From Cinnamomum chago (lineage: Eukaryota > Streptophyta > Magnoliopsida > Laurales > Lauraceae), in assembly GCA_038049695.1 (NCBI GenBank), contig CP142455.1:33765501-33829500 (forward strand): a DNA stretch of 64,000 nt, in the 5' to 3' direction. Numbering within the stretch: position 1 is the first letter of the stretch; every line of letters starts with the position of its first letter. Of this stretch, positions 42,421-54,501 are shown in pieces. The notes under the pieces are model-generated. The model was not told the origin of the DNA, searched no databases, and worked only from the letters and a program-made list of their open reading frames with translations. A program made the position numbers and the translations under genes.

Positions 42421-43110
42421 TTATGTCATGAAAGACATGATCTATTCGTTCACATGAAATTGAATTCCTACAAATTCAAATGAATGAATTTCCTTATCTT
42501 GAGGTTTATAACTTGTTTGTTTGCATGAATAAAATTATTAGGAAATCAAAGAAATCCGCTTTATCTTGAATTCTTTATCTTGGAAATATAATTAGATATT
42601 TTTTTTCATGGAATTAAACTCATAGGAAGTGTTGTTGTCGTCTTGTCATTTTTTTAAAAACATAAAAGCAAAATCATAAGGTTATTGATCATTTCTTTGA
42701 TTTTAGAATTGAGGCCGATCTTGAACTTAATATATATTATAATATGGGACAATTGGCAAACTACTTAGTTAAAAATCTATTATTGGACTTTTTGGAAAGT
42801 GCCAAACAGCAATAATATTACAATATTGTAATATTTTAATATTTTAATATTTAATATCTTATTCTTGTAGTATTTAAATCTAGAAATACTTTATTTCGTG
42901 CAAACATGCCTTAATATCTAAAAGAATATAAGAAAATGCATGTTAGATCAACACCCTGTACATTTTCATCTATTTACACCAATACATTTTCAGCACACAA
43001 ATGCAATAATATAGTTTGCCAAAATTCCAAACCCATTCACAAAATGTATTTTCTTATGTCATAGCCCACACTATGGGTATTTTAGTCTAAAAATGCTATA
43101 ATTGTATTTA
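42421..43110. other. No recognised gene
   Basis: Very AT-rich DNA with runs such as 'aatattttaatattttaata' near 42,830. No coding, termini or longer repeats were recognised. Confidence 0.35.
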
Positions 43111-43113
43111 GGG

Positions 43114-43835
43114 AATTTTACAAGAAAAGTGTCTCAGTACATGTATTCCCCGGTTTTAACCACAAATACACATAAACAACGGAATCAGTGTTCGTATATC
43201 ATTTTTGGACACTTTTACCCCCACATGTATCCAACGACATCATCATCTTTATGACTCATTCCCGCCAACCGTTCCTGTATATTACTCTCTTTCTCCATCT
43301 CTCGCTCTGCATGTGTTCTCCCCTCCATCCTCTCACCTCGCTCTAGCCTGCTGCTGTTTTCCCTCTGTTCACTGCTCTCTCTTGCCCTCTTCTTCTCCGG
43401 CCTCGCCCTTCCCCGTCAGACATATGCAATCAACGGCCAGGATTCAAAGGGCAGCAACATCATATGAATAAAAGGAGTGCCCAAACCATGCATTGTTGAT
43501 GATCCTTTAAGCTTGTCAACTTGTACGCTCAGGTTATGTAATCAATATTTTGTATGCCATCTGTTATTTTATCCCGCACCCAATCTTTATCTCTTCCCAT
43601 TCGGCTGTCTAGTGGTGAAGAAAAATATAAGTGGTTGCAATGAAAAAGACACCGAATGTCCAGTAGATGCATGCACAGAAAGCTAGTCTAAGTGGGTTTC
43701 TTCTCTGTTTTTTTTTTCCTCTAGTGTTTGGCAGCCAGTGATGCTGTATCGTCGCCGGAGTTGATGGAAAATCTTCTATATGAAAGAGGGTTTTTCTAGC
43801 CAATAAAGGTGAGAACCTGCAAAACATATCCATTG
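43114..43835 (+). repeat. Leader/exon module, copy A
   Basis: It starts near 'gggaattttacaagaaaagt' (43,114), a possible Mutator-like terminus. Then come 'cagtgttcgtata', a pyrimidine-rich leader (43,285-43,420) and an exon-like block at 43,726-43,802, 'ggcagccagtgatgctg' to 'gagggtttttctagcc', followed by a donor-like 'aggtgagaacctg'. The exon-like block and donor match the reverse strand of 63,730-63,815 over about 85 bp. No known protein is recognised. Confidence 0.5.
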
Positions 43836-46600
43836 TGGGTTTCTCAACAAATCTAGACTGCTGAGTTTTGTCAGTTCTCTCTCTTGTTCTTGTTGCTCAC
43901 AAAGTGTTTGAACAAATGTGTTATTGAGTTCTGTCAGTTATTTCTATCTTGTTCTTGTTCATTGCGCGTTGGGTTTTCAACTGAAATCTGTGGGTGAGAA
44001 TTATCTTGTTTTATGATTAGAACTTTACCCGCATTGAATGTTTCATTTGTTTATATTAAATGAAAAGCTTGATAACTGTATTGTGCAAAACTATAGTCTG
44101 CACGCCCATATGGATTTTTAGGATGTTTCATTAACGGTGTCGAGCCTTCCACATTGCAAGGGAAAAAAACTCTATAGATTTAGTCTTGCAATCTTGATGC
44201 CTCAAATATCAAACAAAATCTGCCAAATGTTGATTCAACCTGTATAAATGGTACCCATTTTAGCATAAGTCTCAGTTACGTAATTTGTTGTTTGGATTCT
44301 TGCCCTGCATATTAGTTGTTTGCGTGATTTTGTGTTCTTTCTCTGTCATGGGCTTTAATCGAATTCGAAATACCCAATAGAAATATAGTTGTTCCCTGTT
44401 TTTTTATGTCTCATTTCCCTGTTATTGACATCTCAATTGTAGGCCCTCAATACGTTGGGTGTTTTAAAAACATCGGTGGTTAATATGCTAAAACCAGATG
44501 CCAAACTACTTAGCTTAGGTCAGTTTTGGGTTGCATTCAACTATAGGCTCATTACGCCATGCCGATCATCAAGTAAGTTTGGTTAACCTTCATGTAGCAC
44601 TTGTCACACAGTAGTACAACCCGAAATGTCATTTGTAATGTCTCCCACTTATAATATCGACTATACATATTCAGTCATGAAAATCGACGTCCCACTAAAA
44701 ATATTTCTTGGTTGATTTACCTATTTGGATATGGGCCTCGATTTGAACATCTTAACAGTTTATTTGGTAGTATCAATTTCCCATGTTTAGTTTGTTTAAT
44801 ACGACTTTATTGGGTCTGGAATGCATCCCTGCCTTTCTATGCGATAATAATTTCATCCTAATGTTATATACTAACTTTCTCTGCACCGCTGATTGATATT
44901 AATTTTAGATTGCATTGCTTTTTATTATTTTGAAACTGATAAAGATATGGTTGGTATTTGAAACAATATTTCATAATAGTTTGTTATTTTTTGTTAGGCT
45001 CCTTCTTGGAATGAGACTATGTATGAGAACGAGTAATTAAGATCCGAATAGGAATGTTTAAGTCAGACGAGTATATCATGATTGCTTTGTTAAGCTGTTA
45101 AAATGTTAGTGAATTCCTATGTGGTTCCATCGTAGCTTACTTGACAGATGCAGCAACAACCATAAGAAACTTCATTGAAGTGGGTTATGGATTTTAGCCT
45201 TGTGGTCTACTATATAAGTTATCGTCTCATCAATAAAATTAAGATAGATCTAGTTAATGGAACCAAATCCAATTCTTATAGATTTTTACATCCTTTAAAG
45301 TTTGGTTACGAAGAGTTTGACAAATGTCGATTTCTATCTTCAATGGATGAGAAGGGGTAAGAAGCCGTCAATTGTATTGATCGATCGAGCTTTAGAGATT
45401 TGATTGGTGAGCAAACAATGTCTAAGTCCGAACCACCCCCCACCCCCTCCTCCCTCCCAAAAGAAAAAAAAAACACTCGTCTATATCAATTATTGGTTCC
45501 TCCCCTAATCCAGTGATATTCGTTTTTTGTCAGCGAGTTACTATTGGCACCTATTGCCTAGTTAGTAATATGAGATTTCATGGTTTTGGGGTAACATATA
45601 AGCTACAAAAAGACGTCAAGAGTGCAGGATCAAACGAAAAAGAACGAAATACCAATAAATAATGATCGATGATCCGATTGTCAGGCTAAATGAAGTTGAA
45701 ATGGAAACTTGTGTGAAGTTTGTCATTCTTTCCCATTGTTTATGCGGCTGATTCTACATTTATGGGCGCTTTCTTCCATAGTGCATAGAATTGGTGCAGA
45801 ACTTATAAATTACTGAAACAATATCGTCAATAGAAATTACCCAAAATAAAGTAAATTGACTTAAATCATGCTTCCCCCTCATATTTTATGCATCTCAATA
45901 TAAGGCACCAGCATCTTTCCTTTTATGGACACCAAAAATGGATGATATAGATAGAAATTATGGTTACGATATCGTTATCAAATAATAATTTCATTCGCAA
46001 TTCTACATAGTTATATAAGATCTGACATGGAAATTAAGCTATTGTATGGGGGGTCTTCTTTGTGAATTAGAGACTGTTTTTTGTTTTTTTGGATGATGAA
46101 CTGACGAGTAGGGTCTGTAAAAATTAGAAAAAGGACGTTTAGCATTTTGTTAGATGCTTATGAAATGATGAAAGATGCATCTAACAAGATATATAGTACA
46201 CTTAATGATGGGGATAAGAAATATAGCATCTCTATGCTTGATTTTCATGAATGTGTGGACGGCTTAGCCGTAGCATGCCTACTACCTATGGATAGCCTTG
46301 GTGATGGGACTACTCTGGTAGTAGTCTAGTGAGGAAGAGCAGCTACCAAGATGTTGCTATATAACCTGAAAATGAGCTGGTATGCCTTGGCACAGACTCA
46401 TACTGACTCTTTTTGATGTTTTCATCCAACCGGGTTGTAGTGTAGTTTCTGTTTGTTTTTCTGCTTCATTCGGCCTTTCATAAGATTGTGTTATGTTGTG
46501 GATTATTGTGGATTTTTCATTTCTGTTTTGGGTCTTAATTCCCTTTCCGTTTAAATTTTATATTTTTTTTCTTTGGGTATTGCACCAAATAATTTTCATT
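43836..46600 (+). repeat. Repeat body A, related to 47.2-48.4 kb
   Basis: The blocks 'gggcctcgattt', 'cctttctatgcgat', 'attgctttttattattttga' and 'gggttatgga' (44,740-45,190) recur in the same order at 47,310-47,770. At 45,880-45,990 a further unit, 'ttatgcatctcaatataagg' to 'gttacgatatcgttatc', is shared with the 48.0-48.4 kb and inverted 61.8-62.3 kb units. The small open frames at 45,175 and 46,147 have no recognised homology. Confidence 0.55.
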
Positions 46601-46628
46601 AAACTTTTATGAGACGATTTAACTACAG

Positions 46629-47165
46629 ATGCACCAAAACACTCGTTCCGGTGTTCGTATACGGAATCCACACGCCTCCTCCCATCCCTGTTCGAACGGT
46701 CAGCGTTCTTGTCTCTATCACCCACCCTTGAATCCACCGAAACACCCATTCCGGTGTTTGTATACGAAACTCACACGCCTCCTCCCATCCCTACTCGAAC
46801 GATCAGCGTTCTTGTCTCTATCACCCACCCTTGAATCCACCGTCGTCATATTCCATCTAGATGTTCATCTCCCGTGCGCTCCTCTCTTTTCCTCTTTATA
46901 TGCTTTCTTCCCTCACTCCTCTCGCCTGCCCTCTCCCTCTCTGCGTGCCTTCTCCCCTCCCTCCTCTCTCATTTCGTCTCGCCTGCCCTGCACGACATGA
47001 TTCGAGTCTGCTCTCTGTTTCCCTCTTCCTCTCCGTCTTCACCCAATCATTCAGTTCGGATCTATCATCTCTCACCGGCTACCATCGATGCTCCCTCGTC
47101 ATGCATCCTTTCAAGAAAAATGGCCCGTACGATTTGCATGGTTTCTCATTCCAACTCAGGTGATA
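46629..47165 (+). repeat. Leader/exon module, copy B, with tandem duplication
   Basis: A ~104-bp unit from 'ccggtgttcgtatac' to 'cacccttgaatccaccg' is present twice (46,635-46,738 and 46,739-46,842). A pyrimidine-rich leader follows (46,860-47,050). Then comes the block 'tctcaccggctaccatcgat' to 'tcatgcatcc' (47,069-47,110), which aligns with the leader of copy C. The overlapping open frames here are unsupported by-products of a stop-poor CT-rich leader. Confidence 0.55.
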
Positions 47166-49880
47166 AATTGCTCAACCTATCTGTTTTTTGCTTTAACAAT
47201 AGCATGGCAGTGCCCTTGATTGCCTTTTGTGGTTTTAAGTCTAATTTGGATTTCTAACGAGCGATGTATGGCATTTTGATCACCCAGAGCAGGATCTTCT
47301 GGATGCGGGCCTCGATCTCGTCATACATACAGTTTCGGGTATGCATCAATTTTCCCATGTTCTATTTCTTTAATATGATTGCACCTGGTTTGGATTATCT
47401 CCTTGCCTTTCTATGCGATTATAAGTTGTCCTTAATATAAGCTAAATAATGTAATAAGATTTTGTCAGGCATTGCTTTTCATTATTTTGAAACTTATAAA
47501 CATATGAAAGGCAGTAGTAATCGATTTTTATGCGTGGTTATGCTCTTTCTTTGGATGATGTTATGTATGAGAATATGTATTCACGATTTTGAATGGAATG
47601 TTTTGAGATAGATGATTATAGTCTATATTTTTTTGTTAGTTAAAATGATAGTGAATCTCTACAATCTCGTTGAGATTGATTGATTTATTTCACTACTTAC
47701 TGATTTATTTCACTACTTACACGACATGCACATCAATGACCATGGGATATTTTCAAATGGGTTGTGGACTTCGTCTTTATGGTTTAATATATATTTCCTA
47801 GTCCAACAGAGAAGGGAGCTGTAGATACCCAGGTCCAAAATCAACTAGTTGGATATTTGTATATCCTTCATCTCTGTAGAGGAATTCTGTGTATATGCAT
47901 AATAACTCATTGAATGAATGACAATGGGAATGAAAATGACGGTACTATAGATCGACCCTCCCAATATTAGTGAATCCGTGAGTCCTTCTCACTATTTAGG
48001 GATCTCAAATTAAAGCCATCACTATTACGTTGGTGGACACCAAATTGATATAAAGAAAATAAAAAGTATTGTAGCGAATTCGTCTTCATGATAAATTTTA
48101 ATTCTAGAGAAATTACCAAAATTGTTTGAAACGGTGATTCCTTCACAAAGCTGATCCACCTCATTTTGGAGTCCTTCCTCTTATGTTGTAGGAAACCAAA
48201 GTTAGAAGTATAACCAAATTTGCATGAGAAACAATATTCGTTATCGGTAAATCCTCAATAATCCAAATCAAACGAGTCTATGAGTCCTTCTCACTAACTA
48301 CGTTTCTCAAATTATAGCCATCTCTATTACGTTGTTGGACACCCAAATGCTATAAATAAATTAAAAAGTACTGTAGCGATTGAGGAATCTATAAGCTTAC
48401 AGTATTGTCATAGTTGTAAAGAGAATAGAGTAAAACTTTTGCATTTCAATATATGCTCACCTTGCCCTGCCAGACTCGCTCTGAAATATGTTTATCTTGA
48501 TCATATAAGATGGACTTATCAATAGGTCCGAGATGTGCATTGTCCATCTGTATTATGTCAGAAGTTTAAAGTTAGCACAATGTTCAAACATCAATTCATA
48601 TAGTTCTCAAATGAGGGTTCCAATAGACACATACGATACATCTAGGAAAAGCTAAATAAAGATTCATTTATGGAGTCAGTTATGTGTCTGCAATTGCAAT
48701 GATATCGTTACAACAACTTAGAGTTCATCCTACGTATCTGATTTCTCAATTAGTAATTAATGATATACTATATATTAAGATACATAAACATTGATAAATA
48801 TATAACGATCTCACTCATAATACATTTGTCAAAGTTACGCGAACACGGCAACATTACACAGTCCGTTTTTGTCTCCAACAACATTGGCAATGAGTTTATA
48901 TTGAAATGCGTAGACGATGTGTAAGACCTTTGGGAACCTCAGATGGGAATTTTGTCAACATATATCTTATGTTTACAATTTCACTACCGTTACTTATAAA
49001 TGGATAAGATCATGTGAGATCAATGGCGAACAATTCTAGTGACTTTGCATAATACACATGGTGTCCCCACATTATACATCGTACATTGAACCGTAGTGGC
49101 ATTTTTTAGAAGTAGGCCTAACGCAGTCAATGATTGGGGTTGGAGGGGGTGGAGAAAGGTATAGGGTGGTGAAGAAGTGTATTTACTTTCTGTTGAAGGG
49201 CATGCAAAGTGTGTTGGGATTGAGAGATCGCAATCACTATTTCAAATGACAAGTGCCACATGTAATAAGGTTGTTTGAGACTGAAGAGATTGAAATTGTT
49301 CGATTGAGGTTGTGAGGTTAGAACAACGGTCCTAAGAAGCCCGTAGTAACATCGACTTGGGTGTTTTATATTTATGTTTTGATTTAAACTTTCAATAAAT
49401 GTTTAGGGACAAATTTTGATTAATTCACCAATTTATTGCCCTTGATAGAATGCAATTCAAATGACTCCCATTGAAAAAATAATTATAAACTTTGAGAAAA
49501 AAAAAGGCTTTCCTCAGTAAAATGTCATTAGATATCTTGTATGACACTGTTGGTCATAGTTCTGACCCATCAAAAGAGGTGTGCTATTAGGGAGTTGTCT
49601 TTGAATGAAAGACAAAGCATTACCCAACTAGTCAAATATCATGTAAGAATCATGCTCAGATAATCCAACATATACAACGATTATATGTAGATGGGACACT
49701 TCCAATAAAAAATCCCAAAAAAGGAAACATAACGTATGACAAAAACCGTGGTTACTAAACATTACCCAAGTATTAAAAGCTCGAATAGGAATCATGCTCC
49801 AAAACAACTAACGTAAACAACAATTATATGTAGATGGGCAACTTGAAAAAAAAATAACATAAAAAATAACAAAAACAAAA
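47166..49880 (+). repeat. Repeat body B and related units
   Basis: 47,310-47,770 repeats the 44.7-45.2 kb blocks. Two units of ~105 bp (47,979-48,083 and 48,278-48,388) share 'gagtccttctcacta', 'tattacgttg.tggacacc' and 'aaaaagta.tgtagcga'. A pair at 49,619-49,703 and 49,761-49,846 shares 'cattaccca', 'aatcatgctc' and 'attatatgtagatggg'. Nothing between them is recognised as a gene. Confidence 0.5.
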
Positions 49881-50040
49881 ATGAACCATGGCAATTTACA
49901 TGGCAATTCCATATGAATCATCTATACATGAATATAAGAATGATACATATAAGAACAGACATAAGGATGACATGACCATCACGCTCAAGGAAACCAATAT
50001 ATGTGACTACACAATGGGACACAATTGTACAATTGTACTC

Positions 50041-50117
50041 TCTCTATATATATCTCTCTCTCTCACACACACACACGCACACACACACACACACACTCTC
50101 TCTCTCTCTCTCTCTTA
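50041..50117. repeat. Compound (CT)n(CA)n(CT)n microsatellite
   Basis: A run of ct, at and ca dinucleotides: (tc)n with tatata, then (ac)n interrupted by gc, then (tc)n. Confidence 0.97.
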
Positions 50118-50159
50118 TTTAGCTGAAAATTATGTAAAGATGCGAAAGTCGATATATGG

Positions 50160-51087
50160 GGCACTGATAACATAATTGCAGACGGCTGGGGGAAAGAAAC
50201 TAGTTCGAATGGAGGTCAGGAAGTGTAGTGGAAATAAAGAAAGGGATGGAAGCAATGGAGATGAATCTTCTCCTGAACAAATTGCACATGGTCGGATCAA
50301 CTCTACATTTGAAAATTGACATTAGTTATAAATTAATCTGATGGCTGTAAGAAATCAACTGTTCGACTTGGAGATCAAGTCCGTGATTGGGAAGCTGCAA
50401 GTGAAAGGGGCAAAGATAAACTCGGAAGTGAACTCAGGGAGATCATCCTACTGATGGGATGAGTGGTTGGGAGAAAAGAAATAAAAGTGAATCCAATCGT
50501 GTTCATGACTCGAAATTAGAAAAGAATATGGAAGATGGGAACAATGGAAGTGTGTGTGGAAAGGATGCTTGGAATATCAAAAATGTCAAATTAAGGGGCA
50601 CAGGAGAAGGAAACCAGGACAGAGGCGAAGGGATCGTTGATGGCCATCAAAGGAATTGGAACAAAAGGAAAGGTGGCTATGAATATGTAACAACTTAATG
50701 GGGCAAAGCGTTGGAGCACCAAAACAATAAAATAGAACAGGACCATCATTTGGATGTATTGGATAATGCCTATGGTACTGGGAATGAAGGACCTGATAAA
50801 AACGAAGCAAAATATTGGAATTCAGACGGGGTTTGGGATGATGCAAGTGGACAGAAAGATAAACCAGAAGTGGGTTGGGGAATTCAAGCAGGTGGTTGGA
50901 GTCCAAGCATACGGTGAGAGTGGAGGCTGGTATAAGAGTCGGGAGAAGTCAAAATATGGGAATGCAGGGGGTTTGGAACAAGGGGTCTGCTGGCCATGGT
51001 CAGCCAGATGGCTGGAGGAAATCTCATCCTTATCCTGGTGATCAGGCATCTAATTGGACTAAAGGAGGTAGGTCTGAGGACTGGATT
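50160..51087 (+). pseudogene. W/G-rich gene fragment, unidentified, interrupted by gypsy insertion
   Basis: Exon-like composition contrasts with the AT-rich flanks. Open pieces in shifting frames are rich in Gly, Trp, Asn, Asp and Lys: KDAWNIKNVKLRGTGEGNQD (50,560), KYWNSDGVWDDASGQKDKPE, then VGWGIQAGGWS, and in another frame VWNKGSAGHGQPDGW and ASNWTKGGRSEDW near 51,070. Spaced WG/GW pairs recall Argonaute-hook tails (for example SPT5L/KTF1 or Pol V subunits) or NERD-type CCCH proteins, but no domain fixes the identity. Several stops make it a pseudogene. The gypsy element enters at 51,092. Confidence 0.4.
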
Positions 51088-51092
51088 GTGTG

Positions 51093-53225
51093 TGTAAGAC
51101 CCCGACCCGAGTGAACCCGATTAGTGCTAATTAAGTCGTGTGTTAGTTCTAAGCTTGATTAGTGATTTTGGCTAAGTTGGGCTTGGAATAGCTTTTGATA
51201 TAGTTTTGGGGATTTTTGATCGCTTGTGCTTAGTGGGGCCCTTTGGGGGTTCCTTTTTATTGACTTTGCATGCGCTTGAGGATTTATCGAAGATTTTGCA
51301 TTCATTATTTTAATCCCGTTTTATTTATTTTGTTAATCCCAACAACTTTCATGTTGATCCCGTCCTCGTTCGAGACCCCGAAACCCGATTTCATAGCCTT
51401 GAGGGGCAAAATAGTCTTTTTACACTAAACCTGTACCCAAAATTTGATATCCCCGAAACCCGCGAGACATATACTTTTTGGAAACTAGATATTCCGATGA
51501 TCATTTCTTCCTTCTACGTCGAATCCATCCGAGATCCCGAAAGAGATGATTTCAGCCAAACAAGTTCCTTTAGTAGTGGGACCCAACCCATTTATTAACA
51601 AAGGGAAGCCACTCTCCCTTCCATTTCATTTTCCTTTTCCAGCACAAAAAGGCAGCCTAGGGTTTGTTTGGAAGCTTTCCTCTTCTTCTTGCTCTCTCCA
51701 CCTCCAATCCACACCAAGCTTGCATCAATCAACAAATGGAAGTTATCATTCTCCTCCCCACCTTGCAAGCTTCCTTTTGATACCATTTGTAGAAGAATCC
51801 ACCAACTTTGAGATCTTCATTGAACTAAATCTTGCCATTAAAGGACCTTACAAGTAAGTAATCCTTCCCTTCTTCTAGATTGGTATTCTTCTAGCCTTAG
51901 AGAAGCTTCATCTTCATTATTGTAAAGTTTCCCTTCCTATTTCTTGTTTTGACCCATTTTAGGGTTTGCTTTGGGGATTTTGTTCATAGCTTGGACCTTT
52001 GGCTTGGAAGAGTATAGGAGTTTGATTTCTTGATTTGAAGACACAAGGCAAGTGGATGATTTGGTTTTTATGAACTTTCAATGGGTTTTCATGAGGAATG
52101 TGGTTGGCTTGTCATTTCACTCATATTTATTGGCTTGCATTGGTTTTTGAAATGAATGCTTGAATGCATCTTGGCTAACTCATTTAATGTTTTGTACACA
52201 TGTTGGTTGAGTATTTGTTGTATTTTGTGATATCCTAAATGAATGTTTGTGAAATGGTTTCCTTCCTCCTTCCTTTGTATTGGACTTGATATGGAAGAAG
52301 TGATGGAGTGAACACATAATGGGGTTTTGGAGAGGTGTAGATAGAGGCATTGGAGGAGCTCTTAGCTCAATTTTATTGCAGGGACTAAGTGGAAGTGGGG
52401 AGAATGGTTTTGAGGATGAGAAATGGCTAAAAATCTGAACACAGTGGGTGTTCCCGCACCTGGCGGTCAGCCTGCGGTCACCTGGAGGCTAGCCGCCTGG
52501 TGACTGGCGGCTAACCGCCAGATAGCCGAAATGTCACGGTTGCTTTTCCAGAGAGAACACTTCTCCACCTGAAAACTCAGTCAGCTCCACTGGCTAACCG
52601 CCAAACCCATCGGCGGCTAACCGCCAGCTAACCGCACCTTGGCGGTTAGTTTTCCAGTAAGCTGCATTTTTCAGCCCAGCCGCGGTCAGCCAGCGGCTAG
52701 CCGCCCATCCCTGCGGCAGCTAACCGCTAGCTAACCGCCAGGTGACCGAAATTTCCCAGGTTCCGGAGAACTCCTCACTCGAGCGAACTCTTTGGTTCGC
52801 TCGAGCGCTGAGCTTTGTCGGTAAAAGGAGATTCACTAGGCATTGTATGAGGCCATCCAAGAAAGAAACCATATCACGAAGATGTCATTCGAAGTTTTGA
52901 AAATTCAAAGTGTATAAGGAGCCCGGAATGTCTTCAAACTCAAGGAGTACCAACTCATTTGTATATTCGACATACGGGACCCCTATTCACTTAAATAGAT
53001 CTTGAAACTATTTGATTTGCTACATGCTTCCGCACTTAAAAGAAATATTCATTGATGGTTGTGATATCCTCACCGCGGACACCTGTGGGAAATTAAATAA
53101 GGGTATGTTATCATTCTAACAGATGTATGTGGTCAACTATTCATCATCTCATCATACCATCACACTTCTTTACTAATGTCCCGATCCCGGATCAGTCGCG
53201 TGGGGCCCGGTCCGGGGTCGCGACA
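51093..53225 (+). repeat. 5' LTR of gypsy element, internally deleted
   Basis: It is 2,133 bp against 3,174 bp for the 3' LTR. The two match well up to 'tagatcttgaaac' (about 53,009) and resume at 'ctatttgatttgctacatgc', so one block matching 60,094-61,125 is absent here. The open frames near 51,546-51,857 recur in the other LTR and are not supported as genes. Confidence 0.93.
52455..52810. repeat. GC-rich dyad array in gypsy 5' LTR
   Basis: About ten variants of GGCGGCTAACCGCC or its halves (gcggtcagcc, ggctagccgcc, ctaaccgccag) lie in 300 bp. They end in a perfect 11-bp inverted repeat, CTCGAGCGAAC..GTTCGCTCGAG (52,779-52,806). The 3' LTR has the same array at 59,535-59,893 with point changes, including one mismatch in the hairpin stem. 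Confidence 0.88.
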
Positions 53226-53228
53226 GAC

Positions 53229-53239
53229 TGGTATCAGAG
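53229..53239 (+). promoter_or_regulatory. Primer binding site of gypsy element
   Basis: TGGTATCAGAG starts three bases after the 5' LTR and matches the initiator-Met tRNA 3' end complement for 11 bases before diverging. Confidence 0.92.
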
Positions 53240-53382
53240 GGAGACGTGTTTCAAGCAATTAAAAGAAACTAGAAATCCTAAGGATGTGGCCAGGATTCGT
53301 TAGATCTTTCGTTAGCTAGTATCGTGTGAGCAATGTGTGACCCTTTATATTATTATGTGCTAACAATTTGTTTTGCAGCATC

Positions 53383-54501
53383 ATGCCTCCCCGTAAGAGA
53401 ACAGTGAATGGCATTCCTTCTGGAAGTAACAGTGATCACACCGGACCGATAGAAGAGGATATAGTTGAGAACAACCCACGAAATCAGTTTCAAGAAATGA
53501 TGCGAGCAATGCTTGACCAGCAACGTCAAGCTAATGAGAACCAGGCCAGATTGCAAGAGCAGATGCTCAAGAGAGAGGAAGATCATGCTAGGGAAATGGC
53601 AGAAATGCAAAGGCAGTTGCTTGAGGTCTTACAGAGGAGACCAGAACCGGTTCAGCCCCAACCTACAATCGTTATCAATCAAAGGCAACATGACCCTAAT
53701 GCCTTGTTTGAACGGTTTCGGAAGAGAGCTCCGAAGGAATTTCTTGGGGAAGAAGACCCATTTGCTGCAGATGACTGGTTAGAACACACAGAGAACATCT
53801 TTGAGATTTTCCAGTGTACAGGAGGGGAAAGGGTAAAGCTAGCATCATCCCTTTTCGTTGGTACAGCAGACAGATGGTGGAAAACGGTCAGGGAAGAATA
53901 TAGGAACATAGTTGATGCAGAGGTGTGGGCAAACTTCAAGAGACAATTCCATGATAAATATGTACCTGCCCATATCAAGAGACAAAAGGCTATAGAGTTT
54001 CAGCAGCTGGTGCAAGGGAGTATGACAGTCTTAGAATATCTCACCAAGTTTGAGAGACTGTCCAGATATGCCCCGGAGTTGGTGGATACGGTGGAGAAGA
54101 AAATTGCTAAGTTCTTTGAGGGACTCAACCCTTTTATTGAGAGCGATGCCACCGGAGTAGTACCACCTACTACTTTCGATGAGGCAGTCAAGAGGGCTTA
54201 CAAGTTTGAGAACTTCCACAACAAGATCCTCAGAGTGCAAGGCAAGAGTCCAGCTCAGCAGCAGAATTTCCAGCATCAGATAAACCATCAGAATAAGAGG
54301 CAGAGGACAGGACCAAATGTGCATAATCCAGTGGTTTGCATCCACTGTGGGAAGAACCATGCTAGTGCTGAATGTCGTACCATCACGGGAGCGTGCTTCA
54401 GGTGTGGTTCGATAGACCATAGGATGAGGGATTGCCCTAGGCCAAACAGACAGAATCAACAGCAGCAGCAAGGGCCACAACGTCCACCACCACCACCATA
54501 G
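53383..54501 (+). CDS. Gypsy gag
   Basis: The frame starts MPPRKR at 53,383. A Gln/Glu-rich coiled stretch (about residues 40-90) comes first. A Retrotrans_gag core of about 100 residues follows, including KRQFHDKYVPAHIKRQKAIE and YLTKFERLSRYAPELV. Two zinc knuckles follow: CIHCGKNHASAEC (CX2CX3HX4C) and CFRCGSIDHRMRDC (CX2CX4HX4C). The frame closes at a TAG (54,499) in a Gln/Pro-rich linker. The same frame continues beyond toward protease, so this stop is probably a mutated Gln codon and the original product was a Gag-Pol polyprotein. Gag packages the RNA in virus-like particles. Confidence 0.9.
   Translation: MPPRKRTVNGIPSGSNSDHTGPIEEDIVENNPRNQFQEMMRAMLDQQRQANENQARLQEQMLKREEDHAREMAEMQRQLLEVLQRRPEPVQPQPTIVINQRQHDPNALFERFRKRAPKEFLGEEDPFAADDWLEHTENIFEIFQCTGGERVKLASSLFVGTADRWWKTVREEYRNIVDAEVWANFKRQFHDKYVPAHIKRQKAIEFQQLVQGSMTVLEYLTKFERLSRYAPELVDTVEKKIAKFFEGLNPFIESDATGVVPPTTFDEAVKRAYKFENFHNKILRVQGKSPAQQQNFQHQINHQNKRQRTGPNVHNPVVCIHCGKNHASAECRTITGACFRCGSIDHRMRDCPRPNRQNQQQQQGPQRPPPPP

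Noticed and set aside
43205..43471. Pro/Ser-rich open frame in module A, and the three overlapping frames at 46,629-47,257
   Set aside because: Pyrimidine-rich leaders lack stops in several frames at once; no domain or codon bias supports translation.
50041..50117. Regular ca/ct dinucleotide pattern considered as a regulatory array
   Set aside because: A plain compound microsatellite explains it.
51546..51857. 103-codon frame recurring at 58,621-58,932
   Set aside because: It is duplicated because it is in the gypsy LTRs. A small LTR-encoded protein cannot be excluded, but no motif supports it.
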